Shown piece by piece: positions 1 through 7,866 of a stretch of DNA of 21,077 bases. The notes beneath the pieces were generated by a model. That model was not told where the DNA came from, searched no databases, and saw only the letters and a program-made list of their open reading frames with translations. This DNA is from Candidatus Aminicenantota bacterium. Its GTDB lineage: Bacteria > Acidobacteriota > Aminicenantia > Aminicenantales > JAFGBC01. The translations under genes and the position numbers were made by a program. The DNA lies in contig JAFGBC010000038.1 in assembly GCA_016933355.1 (NCBI GenBank), forward strand, positions 1 through 21,077, written 5' to 3'. Position 1 is the stretch's first letter. Each line of letters starts with the position of its first letter.

Positions 1-510
1 AACCAGAGCTTCGCCATGCTCAGCGCCGGAGGCTCGGACGAGCGGGGCGTCTTCCGCGAGCGGATCGCCTTCAACCTCCTGTGCCGGACCGAGAAGGGCC
101 TTCCCGACGGGTTTTCGGCCGCCGAGCGCCGGATCGTCGCGGAGGTCGGACGGGTCCTCGACGCGTCCGGTTTCCCCCTGTCCCTGTCCATCGTCCTGGC
201 GCCCGTCTTCCATACCTATTCCATCATGATCTATGTCGAGCTTGATAAGGACGCCTCCGTCGCCGACCTGGCCGGAGCCCTCAAGCAAAGGCCCGTGTTC
301 GCGTTCGAGAAGCCGGACGCCGTCTGCTCGGTCTCCTCGGCCTCGGTGGCCGGGACCGATGGGATCGCCGTCGGGTCGATCAAGCGCGAGGAGGCCTTTC
401 CGCGGGCGTTCTGGCTGGGGGTCGTCGCCGACAACCTGACGCGGGGCTCGGCCCTGAACGCCCTGGGCATCGCCGGTCTGCTGGCCGCCGGCCCCGAACC
501 GACGCCATGA
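1..510 (+). CDS. Asd/ArgC dimerisation-domain protein (aspartate-semialdehyde dehydrogenase-like or USG-1-like), 3' part
   Basis: The reading frame is open from base 1, so the start and the NADP-binding half lie outside the window; 169 codons remain. The visible part matches the C-terminal half of the aspartate-semialdehyde dehydrogenase fold: an RIAFNLL segment near residue 21, an APVF segment near residue 67, and a closing IAVGSIKRE...VVADNLTRGSALNALGIAGLL block typical of that domain. True ASADHs carry a catalytic His in the motif after VPVF (RGHS or similar); here the run is APVFHTYS, placing Tyr (bases 217-219) where His is expected. The protein may therefore be a non-catalytic paralogue like E. 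coli USG-1, though an alignment shift that moves the role to the nearby His is possible. The catalytic Cys is not visible. It overlaps the msbA-like gene by ATGA, so the two are probably translationally coupled. The fold is reliable; enzyme activity is doubtful. Confidence 0.75.
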   Translation, partial: NQSFAMLSAGGSDERGVFRERIAFNLLCRTEKGLPDGFSAAERRIVAEVGRVLDASGFPLSLSIVLAPVFHTYSIMIYVELDKDASVADLAGALKQRPVFAFEKPDAVCSVSSASVAGTDGIAVGSIKREEAFPRAFWLGVVADNLTRGSALNALGIAGLLAAGPEPTP

Positions 511-2309
511 AAGAGATCCTCCAGCTCCTCCGCCTCTCCTTCCGGGAGAAGAGGCTCATCTTGCTGTCCTTAGCCGCGAACCTGTTCGTTGCCCTGTTCA
601 CCTATCTCTTCGTCAACCTCGTCCAGCCCATCATCGACAAGCTCTTCCCGCTCGCCCCGGACAAGATCCCGTCCAAGACCCGCCTTCTCGACGTCTTCTT
701 CGAACGCCTTCACGTGTCGGACGCCGACCTGCGCTGGGTCCTGCCCCTCCTCGTCATCATCGTCATCGCCGGCAAGGGGCTCTTCACCTATTTCTCGACC
801 TTCTTCATGAAGGCGGTCGGCCACAAGGTCGTCAAGCGCGTCCGCGACGACCTCTACGCCCGGCTCATCCAGCAGTCGGCCGGGTTCTTCGACCGGCGCT
901 CGACCGGCGAGCTCATGTCCCGGCTGACCAACGACGTCGACAAGATCCAGCAGGCCGTCTCGGGCAGCCTAGGGGACCTCGTCGAGGAGGTCTTCATCCT
1001 GATCGCGCTCCTGGTCACCGTCTTCGTCATCGACTGGCATCTGGCCCTCGCCCTGTTCATCGTCGCCCCGCTGGCCATCGTGCCGCTGGCGGCCTTCAGC
1101 CGTCAGCTTAAGAAGAAAAGCCTCCAGGGACAGACCCGGATGGCCAGGATCTACGAGCTCCTTCACGAGACGATCGCCGGCCACCGCATCGTCAAGGCCT
1201 TCACGAACGAGGAGTTCGAGATCAAGCGCTTCGTCCAGGCGACCTACAGCTACTACAAGACGAACATCAAGCTGGCCCGGATCGGGAGCATGGCCTCGCC
1301 GTTCATGGAGTTCATCGGCGGCATCGCCGGCGCCTTTATCCTCTACTTCGGGACGAGCCGGATCGCCCAGGGCCACATCAGCCCCGGCGACTTCGGGGCG
1401 TTCGTCATGGCCGTCTTCTCCATGTACATGCCCATCCGCCGCCTGAGCCGGGCCAACAACCAGGTCCAGCAGGGCGTGGCGAGCTGGGAGCGGATCAAGG
1501 AGATCCTCAACGCCGTCCCCCAGATCCAGGACCCGCTGCTGGCCTACCCGCTGCCGCCCGTCAAGGGCCGCGTCCGGTTCGAGGGCGTGGCTTTCCGCTA
1601 CAGCCCGGACCGGCCCGTCCTGGAGGGGATCGACATCGCGATCGAGCCGACCGAGACGGTCGCCCTGGTCGGGCTGAGCGGGGCGGGCAAGACGACGATC
1701 GTCAACCTCCTGACCCGCTTCTACGACCCGACCGACGGCCGGATCACGATCGACGGCATCGACATCCGAGAGGTGACGCTGGCCTCGCTCCGGGCCCGGA
1801 TCGGCCTCGTCTCCCAGGACATCGTCCTCTTCAACGACACGATCCGGAACAACATCGCCTACGGGATGAGCGAGGTCGCCTCCGAGCGGGTCGAATCCGC
1901 GGCCCGGGCCGCCGAAGCCCACGGCTTCATCTGCGATCTTCCCAAGGGCTACGACACCCCGGTCGGAGAGCGGGGCGGGCTCCTCTCGACCGGCCAGAAG
2001 CAGCGCCTGGCGATCGCCCGGGCCCTGCTCAAGGACCCGCCCATCCTCGTCCTCGACGAGGCGACCTCGGCCCTCGATTCCGAGTCCGAGTCCCTGATCC
2101 AGAAGGCCCTGGCCAACATCCGCCACAGCCGGACGACGATCATCATCGCCCACCGCCTGTCGACGGTCCGGAGCGCCGACAAGATCCTGGTCATCGACAA
2201 GGGGACGATCGTCGAGCGGGGGACGCACGAGGAGCTTTGCGCCCGGGACGGCCTGTACCGGAAGCTCTACGACCTCCAATTCCCGGAGGACGAGGAGATC
2301 GCCCGATGA
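507..2309 (+). CDS. msbA: MsbA-type lipid A / lipid-flippase ABC exporter
   Basis: This 600-residue half-transporter fuses a six-helix membrane domain (about residues 15-310) to one ABC ATPase domain (about 345-590), the usual MsbA layout and length. Visible motifs are Walker A GLSGAGKT (389-396), signature LSTGQ (493-497, normally LSGGQ), Walker B ILVLDE (513-518) and the switch His of IIIAHR (His549). The N-terminal half has the QSAGFFDRRSTGELMSRLTND coupling segment common to MsbA and close relatives. The homodimer would flip lipid A-core or a similar lipid across the inner membrane. The start ATG overlaps the upstream stop (ATGA), and the stop overlaps the yicC start in the same way. Other lipid or drug exporters of this subfamily look alike, so the substrate is inferred from family and from the envelope-rich setting. 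The LSTGQ signature is a mild deviation also tolerated in other ABC proteins. Confidence 0.85.
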   Translation: MKEILQLLRLSFREKRLILLSLAANLFVALFTYLFVNLVQPIIDKLFPLAPDKIPSKTRLLDVFFERLHVSDADLRWVLPLLVIIVIAGKGLFTYFSTFFMKAVGHKVVKRVRDDLYARLIQQSAGFFDRRSTGELMSRLTNDVDKIQQAVSGSLGDLVEEVFILIALLVTVFVIDWHLALALFIVAPLAIVPLAAFSRQLKKKSLQGQTRMARIYELLHETIAGHRIVKAFTNEEFEIKRFVQATYSYYKTNIKLARIGSMASPFMEFIGGIAGAFILYFGTSRIAQGHISPGDFGAFVMAVFSMYMPIRRLSRANNQVQQGVASWERIKEILNAVPQIQDPLLAYPLPPVKGRVRFEGVAFRYSPDRPVLEGIDIAIEPTETVALVGLSGAGKTTIVNLLTRFYDPTDGRITIDGIDIREVTLASLRARIGLVSQDIVLFNDTIRNNIAYGMSEVASERVESAARAAEAHGFICDLPKGYDTPVGERGGLLSTGQKQRLAIARALLKDPPILVLDEATSALDSESESLIQKALANIRHSRTTIIIAHRLSTVRSADKILVIDKGTIVERGTHEELCARDGLYRKLYDLQFPEDEEIAR

Positions 2310-3184
2310 TCCGAAGCATGACCGGGTTCGCCGAGAAGGGCTTCCACTCGCCCGCGCTGCGCGTCCGCTGGAGCATCAAGAGCCTCAATCACCGCTTCTT
2401 CGACTGGACCTACAAGGGCGCCCCGATCGGCGGCCTGGAGCAGCGGCTGCGCGTCCTGTGCCAGGAGCGGGCCCGGCGCGGCCGGATCGAGGTCGGGCTC
2501 GACCTGACGTCGCTCTCCAAGGCGAGCTGGGACGTCCTGGTCAACGAGGGCCTGCTCGATAAGGTCGCGGCCTCGCTGGCCCGCGCCTCGCGCCGGGCAG
2601 GGGCGGGGGCGACCCTGTCGCTGGACACCCTGTTCCGGATCCCGCAGCTCGTCGAGATCCGGCGCAAGGACCTGACGTCCGCCGAGACGCGCTTTCTCGA
2701 GGGCACCTTTCTCAAGACGCTCGGCCTCGTCCTCCGCGCCCGGGAACGGGAGGGGACGGCGACCTGGCGCCAGCTCCGCGTCCACATCGGAACGATCGAG
2801 AAAAGCATCCGCCGGGTCGAGCGGCTGGTTAAGAGCCAGCCGGCCCTCATCCGGAAGAGGGTCGCGTCTCGCGTCAAGGACCTGAATCCCGGCGCGCCCG
2901 TCTCCAAGGGGAAGATTTCCGAGGAGACCGCCTACCTGGCCCAGCGCTACGACATGGCCGAGGAGGTCCTTCGTCTCAAGACTCACGCCCGGGCCATCCG
3001 GAGCGCCCTGGACCCGGCCCGGAAGGAGCCGGTCGGCCGGACGCTCGATTTTCTGGCTCAGGAGCTTTATCGGGAGGCGAACACCGTCAACTCGAAGTCC
3101 CAGGACCTCGAGATCATCCGCGAGAGCCTCGTCATCAAAGGCGAGATCGAGAGCATCCGCCAGCACGTCCAGAACATCGAATAG
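2306..3184 (+). CDS. yicC: YicC-family endoribonuclease
   Basis: The 292-residue product starts MIRSMTGF, the hallmark N-terminus of YicC/YloC proteins, and ends with the conserved EANTVNSKSQDLEI...IKGEIESIREHVQNIE-type C-terminus (the motif residues EANT-NSKS lie at bases 3076-3100). The family acts as a cytoplasmic endoribonuclease implicated in small-RNA turnover and stationary-phase fitness in E. coli. I chose the ATG at 2306, which overlaps the msbA stop by ATGA, because the family-specific motif begins exactly there; a longer frame reading from 2237 would add 23 non-conserved residues inside msbA. The gene is followed 14 bases later by guanylate kinase, a very common bacterial neighbour pair, which supports the call. 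Confidence 0.93.
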   Translation: MIRSMTGFAEKGFHSPALRVRWSIKSLNHRFFDWTYKGAPIGGLEQRLRVLCQERARRGRIEVGLDLTSLSKASWDVLVNEGLLDKVAASLARASRRAGAGATLSLDTLFRIPQLVEIRRKDLTSAETRFLEGTFLKTLGLVLRAREREGTATWRQLRVHIGTIEKSIRRVERLVKSQPALIRKRVASRVKDLNPGAPVSKGKISEETAYLAQRYDMAEEVLRLKTHARAIRSALDPARKEPVGRTLDFLAQELYREANTVNSKSQDLEIIRESLVIKGEIESIRQHVQNIE

Positions 3185-3198
3185 GGGAGAGGGGCGCC

Positions 3199-3810
3199 AT
3201 GATCTTCGTCGTCAGCGGTCCTTCGGGCTGCGGGAAGTCCACGCTGATCGGCCGAGTCCTGGCGCGCCGCCGCGATCTCCGCTTTTCGGTCTCGCACACG
3301 ACGCGTGCCCGCCGCAAGGGGGAGCGCGCCGGACGCGACTATTTTTTCGTCGACCCGGCCGCCTTCGAGCGGATGGCGGCCCGGGGCCGCTTCGCCGAAT
3401 GGGCCGTCGTCCACGGCCATCGCTACGGGACGTCGAAGGCCGAGGTCGAGGTCAAGGGACGGGGCGGCGACGTTGTCCTGGACGTCGACGTCCAGGGCGC
3501 GCGCTCGATCCGGGCCCTGTATAAGGACGCCGTGACCGTCTTCGTCCTGCCGCCCCGCCCCGCCGTGCTCCGCCGGCGCCTGATCGCCCGCGGCTTGGAC
3601 GCCCCGGACGCCATCCGGGCGCGCCTGGCGAACGCCCGGCGCGAGATCGAGCGCTACCGCGAGTTCGACTACCTTGTCGTCAACGACGACCTGGAGCGGG
3701 CGGCCGCCGAGCTCGAGGCGATCATCGTCGGCCAGCGCTGCCGGAGGCCGGCCCGGGAAGCGGCGCTGGCGCCCATCCTCCGCAGCTTCCGGGCGGCGGG
3801 CGGGAGGTGA
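3199..3810 (+). CDS. gmk: Guanylate kinase
   Basis: This 203-residue protein phosphorylates GMP to GDP with ATP in the cytoplasm. It begins with a P-loop (GPSGCGKST, about residues 6-14). The GMP-binding segment follows (SHTTRARRKGERAGRDYFF, about 33-51), where the usual Pro of TTRxPRxGE is replaced by Arg-Arg spacing. Then come LDVDVQGARSIR (the LDIDxQGA motif) and the ATP-lid region RLIARGLDAPDAIRARL. Length is normal for the family. A strong purine-rich ribosome site (ggggagagggg) precedes the ATG. The stop sits 2 bases before the coaBC start. In many bacteria rpoZ lies between gmk and coaBC; here there is no room for it. Confidence 0.95.
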   Translation: MIFVVSGPSGCGKSTLIGRVLARRRDLRFSVSHTTRARRKGERAGRDYFFVDPAAFERMAARGRFAEWAVVHGHRYGTSKAEVEVKGRGGDVVLDVDVQGARSIRALYKDAVTVFVLPPRPAVLRRRLIARGLDAPDAIRARLANARREIERYREFDYLVVNDDLERAAAELEAIIVGQRCRRPAREAALAPILRSFRAAGGR

Positions 3811-3812
3811 GC

Positions 3813-5015
3813 ATGGCCGAAACCGTCGCGCTCGGAGTGTCCTCATCGGTTAGCATCTACAAGGCCTGCGAGGTCCTGCGCGGCTTCCAGAAAAACGGCC
3901 TCGAGGTGCGCGTCCTGATGACCCGCAACGCCTCGCGCATGGTCGCGCCGCTCCTCTTCAGCGCCCTGGCCCGGACGCAGACCGTCGTCGATCCCTTCGC
4001 GGAGGAGTCGGGCGGGTCGATCGCCCACATCGAGCTGGCCCGCGAGATCTCGCTCTTCTGCGTCGCCCCGGCTACGGCCAACGTCATCGCCAAGATGGCC
4101 CGGGGCGTCGCCGACGACTTCCTGACGACCTTTTACCTGGCCGTCGACGCCCCGGTCCTCGTCGCGCCGGCCATGAACGAGGCCATGTTCCTCCACCCCC
4201 GAACCCAGGCCAACATCCGCGCCCTGAAGTCCGCCGGCGTGGAGTTCGTCGAACCCGGACGGGGCTACCTCGCCTGTCGCGCCGAGGGCTGGGGCCGGCT
4301 GGCCGATCCCGAGGCGATCGTCGCGGCCGGGATGGCGCTCGTCCGGCGCAGCCGGAGCCTGGCCGGAAAACGCGTCCTGATCAGCGCCGGCCCCACCCGG
4401 GAGTACCTGGACCCGGTCCGGTTTTTGTCGAACCGCTCCTCGGGCAAGATGGGATTCGCCCTGGCCGCCGAGGCCCTCAGCCGGAGCGCGGAGGTCACCC
4501 TCGTCGCGGGGCCGACCGCCCTGCTCCCTCCGTTCCGGGCCGAGTTCGTCCCGGTCGAGACCGGCGCCGAGATGGAGGCCGCGGTCGGGTCTCGGGCCAA
4601 GGACGCGGACATCGTCATCATGGCCGCCGCGGTCTGCGACTTCCGCTTCCGCGAGACGGCCGGCCGCAAGCTCAAGAAAGGCGAGTTCGACGGCCGGGTC
4701 GAGCTGGCCGCCGCGCCCGATATCCTGGCCGGGCTGGGTCGGGCCAAGCGGTCGGACGCCGTCCTGGTCGGTTTCGCGGCCGAGACGGACCGAGTCGAGG
4801 ACAACGCCCGCGCCAAGCTTCGCGCCAAGAACCTGGACCTCATCGTCGCCAACGACGTCGCGGCGAAGGGCGTCGGGTTCGACGCCGAGGACAATCAGGT
4901 CGTCATGATCGACGCCGACGGCCGGGCCGTGCGGACCGAGCGTCTCAGCAAGCGAGAGATCGGACGGCTCATCCTGGACGAAGTCGAGGCTATTCTTGGC
5001 CGGAAAAGCCGATAA
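3813..5015 (+). CDS. coaBC: Bifunctional phosphopantothenoylcysteine decarboxylase / phosphopantothenate-cysteine ligase
   Basis: This fused enzyme performs two consecutive steps of coenzyme A synthesis: ligation of cysteine to 4'-phosphopantothenate (CoaB) and FMN-dependent decarboxylation to 4'-phosphopantetheine (CoaC). The N-terminal flavoprotein half (about 1-180) shows GVSSSVSIYKA, the active-site His of AHIELAR (His72), PAMNEAMF, and the substrate-clamp Cys of YLACRAEGWGRL (Cys155). The C-terminal half (about 185-400) shows ISAGPTREYLDPVRFLSNRSSGKMG, AAAVCDFR, KLKK and GFAAETD. I prefer the ATG at 3813 over an in-frame GTG at 3807, because GGGAGG at 3802-3807 is then a correctly spaced ribosome site. 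With coaD at 15195-15701, two CoA genes sit in this window but in different operons. Confidence 0.95.
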   Translation: MAETVALGVSSSVSIYKACEVLRGFQKNGLEVRVLMTRNASRMVAPLLFSALARTQTVVDPFAEESGGSIAHIELAREISLFCVAPATANVIAKMARGVADDFLTTFYLAVDAPVLVAPAMNEAMFLHPRTQANIRALKSAGVEFVEPGRGYLACRAEGWGRLADPEAIVAAGMALVRRSRSLAGKRVLISAGPTREYLDPVRFLSNRSSGKMGFALAAEALSRSAEVTLVAGPTALLPPFRAEFVPVETGAEMEAAVGSRAKDADIVIMAAAVCDFRFRETAGRKLKKGEFDGRVELAAAPDILAGLGRAKRSDAVLVGFAAETDRVEDNARAKLRAKNLDLIVANDVAAKGVGFDAEDNQVVMIDADGRAVRTERLSKREIGRLILDEVEAILGRKSR

Positions 5016-5691
5016 GCTCATCCTCGGGCTCGAGGACCATCTCCGGCTCCTGGGCCAGACGGGCGCGGAATTCGCCGTGCGCCGCATCCGGACCAAGGCG
5101 GATGCCGAGGCGCCGGTTCCGAAGGCGGCGTTCGGAAGCCTGGACGACGTCGCCCGGCACGTGCTGGAGTGCCGGAAATGTCCGTTGGCGAAAACCCGGA
5201 CCCGGGCCGTCCCGGGCGAGGGGCATCCCGCCGCCGCGCTCCTCTTCGTCGGCGAGGCGCCCGGTCATGACGAAGACGTTCAAGGCCGCCCCTTCGTCGG
5301 CCGGGCGGGCCAGCTCCTGACCAAGATCATCGCGGCCATGTCCTTCCGGCGAGAGGACGTCTACATCACCAACGTCGTCAAGTGCCGGCCCCCGGAAAAC
5401 CGCACCCCCGCTCGCGAAGAGGTCGAAGCCTGCGCTCCCTATCTGGCCGCCCAGATCGAGATCCTGCGGCCCAAGGCCATCGTCTCCCTGGGCAAGAGCG
5501 CGACCGACTTCTTCCTCCGGAGCGGCAAGGGGATGACCCAGCTCCGGGGCGAATTCTTCGACTTCCACGGCATCCCGGTCATGCCGACCTTCCATCCGTC
5601 CTACGTCCTGCGCCAGGAGAGCATCCGGTCCGTCAAGAAGCAGGTCTGGCAGGACATGCAGAAGGTCATGAAGCTCCTCGGCCGGACATGA
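4996..5691 (+). CDS. Family 4 (Fe-S) uracil-DNA glycosylase
   Basis: The 231-residue product belongs to the family 4 uracil-DNA glycosylases, which excise uracil from DNA to start base-excision repair. Visible are the four Cys expected for the 4Fe-4S cluster (Cys59, Cys62, Cys130, Cys146), the catalytic-loop motif GEAPGHDED (86-94), followed by GRPFVGRAGQLL, the VVKCRPPENRTP segment, and the HPS motif (His200). The start is TTG at 4996, 20 bases inside the end of coaBC; GAGG at 4986-4989 gives a good ribosome site 6 bases upstream, and there is no better start before the conserved core. A poorly conserved N-terminal extension of about 45 residues precedes the Fe-S Cys pair. The stop overlaps the priA start by ATGA. 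All key residues are present, so the enzyme should be active. Confidence 0.93.
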   Translation: MAGKADKLILGLEDHLRLLGQTGAEFAVRRIRTKADAEAPVPKAAFGSLDDVARHVLECRKCPLAKTRTRAVPGEGHPAAALLFVGEAPGHDEDVQGRPFVGRAGQLLTKIIAAMSFRREDVYITNVVKCRPPENRTPAREEVEACAPYLAAQIEILRPKAIVSLGKSATDFFLRSGKGMTQLRGEFFDFHGIPVMPTFHPSYVLRQESIRSVKKQVWQDMQKVMKLLGRT

Positions 5692-7841
5692 CCCTCTTCG
5701 CGGACGTCGTCGTTCCGCTCCCCGTCGAGCGCGTATTCCGCTATCTCGTCCCGGAGCGCCTCCGCGGCGCGGTTCGCCCCGGCGTCCGGGTCCTGGTTCC
5801 CTTCGGGCGGCGCGAGCTGACCGGCTTCGTCGTGTCCCTCGCCGAGGAACCGGGGCCGGACGGCGTTTCGCTGAAGGAGATCTCCGTCGTCCTTGACGCG
5901 GACCCCGTCTTCGGCCCGCCCTTCCTGGCGTTCAGCCGGGACCTGGCCCGCCTTTCCTATGTGTCCTGGGGCGAGGTCCTCCAGTCCGCCTTGCCGCCCT
6001 CATTCCTGGTCAGGGAGCGGACGAGCGTCAGCCTGACCCCGGCCGGCGCGGACGTCGCGCGCAAAGGCGGCCTGGGCAAGCGCGAGAGGGAGCTCGCCCG
6101 GCTGCTCGGTAGCCGAACCTACACGCCGGCTCATCTGTCCCGCAAGCTGCGCGGGGTCGATGTCTCAGGCCTGCTGGCCCGGATGGAATCCAAGGGACTG
6201 GTCCAGGTCCGCAAGAGCGTCGGGGCGCTTGAGCCCCGGAGGCGCCCCCGGCCGCAAAAGCCCCCTGCGGACGAGACGCAGCTTGTCCTCGACTTCCGGG
6301 CCGGTTCGGTTCGAGGCGAGGCCGTCGACCCGGTCTTCCAGCGGCTCGGCGCGGGCGGGTTTGCCTCGTTTCTCATCCGCGGCCCGCAGGCGGGGCGCGA
6401 CGCGCTCTATGTCGCCCTGCTCCGTGAGGTCGGGGCGCGGTCGGGGACGGCCGTCGTCCTCCATCCCGAGGTCGCGTCGACCCGCGCCTTTGCGGAGAGA
6501 CTCGAGACGCGGCTGGGCGGCGTCGCGGCGGTCCTCCACGGCGAAGTTCCCGAGGCGCGGCGCGAGCGTGAATGGCGGCGAGTCCGGGAGGGAAGGGTTT
6601 CGGTGGTCTGCGGGACGCGGGCGGCTTTGCTCGCGCCCCTCGCCCGTCCTCTTGTGTTCATCGTCGACGACGAACACGAGGAATCCTACCTGCAGGAGCG
6701 TCCCGCCTTCGACGTCCGGTTGGGCGCCCGCCTCCGGGCCGAGGCCGAGGGCGCCCTCCTCGTGATGGGCTCCGAGGTCCCGACCGTGGAAAGCGTCCAC
6801 CGGGCCCGGAAGGGCGGATGGCTCGTCGAGCTTCCGGGCGAGGAGCGGCCCGCATCGGTCGAGGTCGTCGATGCCGGGCGGGACAAGGGGCTGATCTCCG
6901 CCCGCCTGGCCCGCGCCCTGGCCGGTGCCCTGGCCGGGGGGGGACAGGCCGTCGTTTTTCATAACAAGCGGGGATACGCGGCCTCTCTGGTCTGCGTGCA
7001 GTGCGCCTTCATCCCAAAGTGCCAGCGCTGCGAGATCCCTCTGGTCCTCCATAAGCGCGGCGGCACGCTCGTCTGCCCTCTGTGCGGCGAGTCTAAGCCC
7101 GCGCCGATCGCCTGCCCGCGCTGCGCGGGCCGATTCCAAGCGCGAGGGGCGGGCATCGAGGCCGTCGAGGAGGCGCTCCGCCGCCTGTTCCCGGACATCC
7201 CCCTGGCGTCTTTCGACAGCGACGCCCTGATCCGCCGGGGCGACCAGGATGCCGTCGTCCGGCGCTTCGCCCGGGGCGCACTGAAGATCCTGGTGGGAAC
7301 CGAGCTCCTGGCCCGGCGGCGGGATGTCCCCGCCGTTTCCCTGGCGGCCGTCCTTGCTCCCGAGCGCATCCTGGCCAGACCCGATTTCCGGGCCGGGCAG
7401 CGCGCCTACCAGGCTCTCCACCGCATGATCCGCTTCTGCGCCGGAGCCGAGGGAGGCCGGGCCCTGATCCAGACGGCGCTTCCCGATCATTTCGTCATCC
7501 GGAGCGCCGCCGCCGGGGACTATGAGGCCTTCTGCCGGGAGGAGACGGATTTCCGGAGACTGCTCGGCTATCCTCCCTTCAGCGCGATGGCCGAGGTCGT
7601 CCTTGAGGGGGGGAGCCTGAGGGGGGTGGGAGGGGAAGCGCGGCGCCTGGCGGAGGCCCTACGGCGTGCCGATTCCTCGGTCGAGGTGTTGGGTCCGGCG
7701 TTGGCGGCCGTTCCCCGGGTCCGGGGATTGTTCCGCGTTCAGATCGCGCTCCGGGCCGCGGACAGGGAGGCGATCGACGCGATCCTGGCCTCGAGCCTCC
7801 CCCCCGGCGGAGGGAGGCTCTCGGTCAGCGTTTTCAGCTAG
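5688..7841 (+). CDS. priA: PriA-like replication-restart protein lacking helicase/ATPase motifs
   Basis: This 717-residue protein has the PriA layout: an N-terminal 3'-DNA-end-binding domain (FADVVVPLPVERVFRYLVP, with GVRVLVPFGRRELTGFVV), a winged-helix region (about 125-180), a helicase-like core, an eight-Cys zinc module (Cys436, 439, 445, 448, 463, 466, 476, 479) and the C-terminal domain (LLGYPPFSAMAEVV). In active PriA the Walker A motif is GVTGSGKTE; here the equivalent is GPQAGRDA (232-239) with no Lys. DEEH reads DDEH (327-330), SATPS reads GSEVP, GTQMxxKGHxFP reads GTELLARRRDVP (537-548), and the motif VI VAGRAGR is replaced by RMIRFCAGAEG (579-589). The frame is intact, so this is not a recent pseudogene. 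It probably serves as a fork-binding primosome scaffold without unwinding, as proposed for actinobacterial PriA. ATG at 5688 overlaps the upstream stop. Confidence 0.9.
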   Translation: MTLFADVVVPLPVERVFRYLVPERLRGAVRPGVRVLVPFGRRELTGFVVSLAEEPGPDGVSLKEISVVLDADPVFGPPFLAFSRDLARLSYVSWGEVLQSALPPSFLVRERTSVSLTPAGADVARKGGLGKRERELARLLGSRTYTPAHLSRKLRGVDVSGLLARMESKGLVQVRKSVGALEPRRRPRPQKPPADETQLVLDFRAGSVRGEAVDPVFQRLGAGGFASFLIRGPQAGRDALYVALLREVGARSGTAVVLHPEVASTRAFAERLETRLGGVAAVLHGEVPEARREREWRRVREGRVSVVCGTRAALLAPLARPLVFIVDDEHEESYLQERPAFDVRLGARLRAEAEGALLVMGSEVPTVESVHRARKGGWLVELPGEERPASVEVVDAGRDKGLISARLARALAGALAGGGQAVVFHNKRGYAASLVCVQCAFIPKCQRCEIPLVLHKRGGTLVCPLCGESKPAPIACPRCAGRFQARGAGIEAVEEALRRLFPDIPLASFDSDALIRRGDQDAVVRRFARGALKILVGTELLARRRDVPAVSLAAVLAPERILARPDFRAGQRAYQALHRMIRFCAGAEGGRALIQTALPDHFVIRSAAAGDYEAFCREETDFRRLLGYPPFSAMAEVVLEGGSLRGVGGEARRLAEALRRADSSVEVLGPALAAVPRVRGLFRVQIALRAADREAIDAILASSLPPGGGRLSVSVFS

Positions 7842-7845
7842 ACGT

Positions 7846-7864
7846 CCGCCCGCCGAGCGGGCGG
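7846..7864 (+). terminator. GC-rich hairpin between convergent priA and the Ig-repeat lipoprotein gene
   Basis: An 8-bp perfect stem (ccgcccgc at 7846-7853 with gcgggcgg at 7857-7864) closes a CGA loop 5 bases after the priA stop. On the + strand it is followed by a pyrimidine- and T-rich stretch (cttcattccttcttctt), as in an intrinsic terminator. It fills nearly all of the 25-base gap between convergent operons and could also slow transcription coming from the - strand. Confidence 0.7.
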
Positions 7865-7866
7865 CT

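Noticed and set aside
969..2279. A 436-codon - strand frame inside msbA, and similar long antisense frames in yicC, coaBC, priA, the phosphomutase and the GT-C-like gene
   Set aside because: All lie opposite well-identified genes, have low-complexity Asp/Gly/Arg/Glu composition and lack ribosome sites or recognisable domains.
3807..3812. GTG start for coaBC at 3807
   Set aside because: The GTG lies inside the GGGAGG ribosome site that correctly serves the ATG at 3813.
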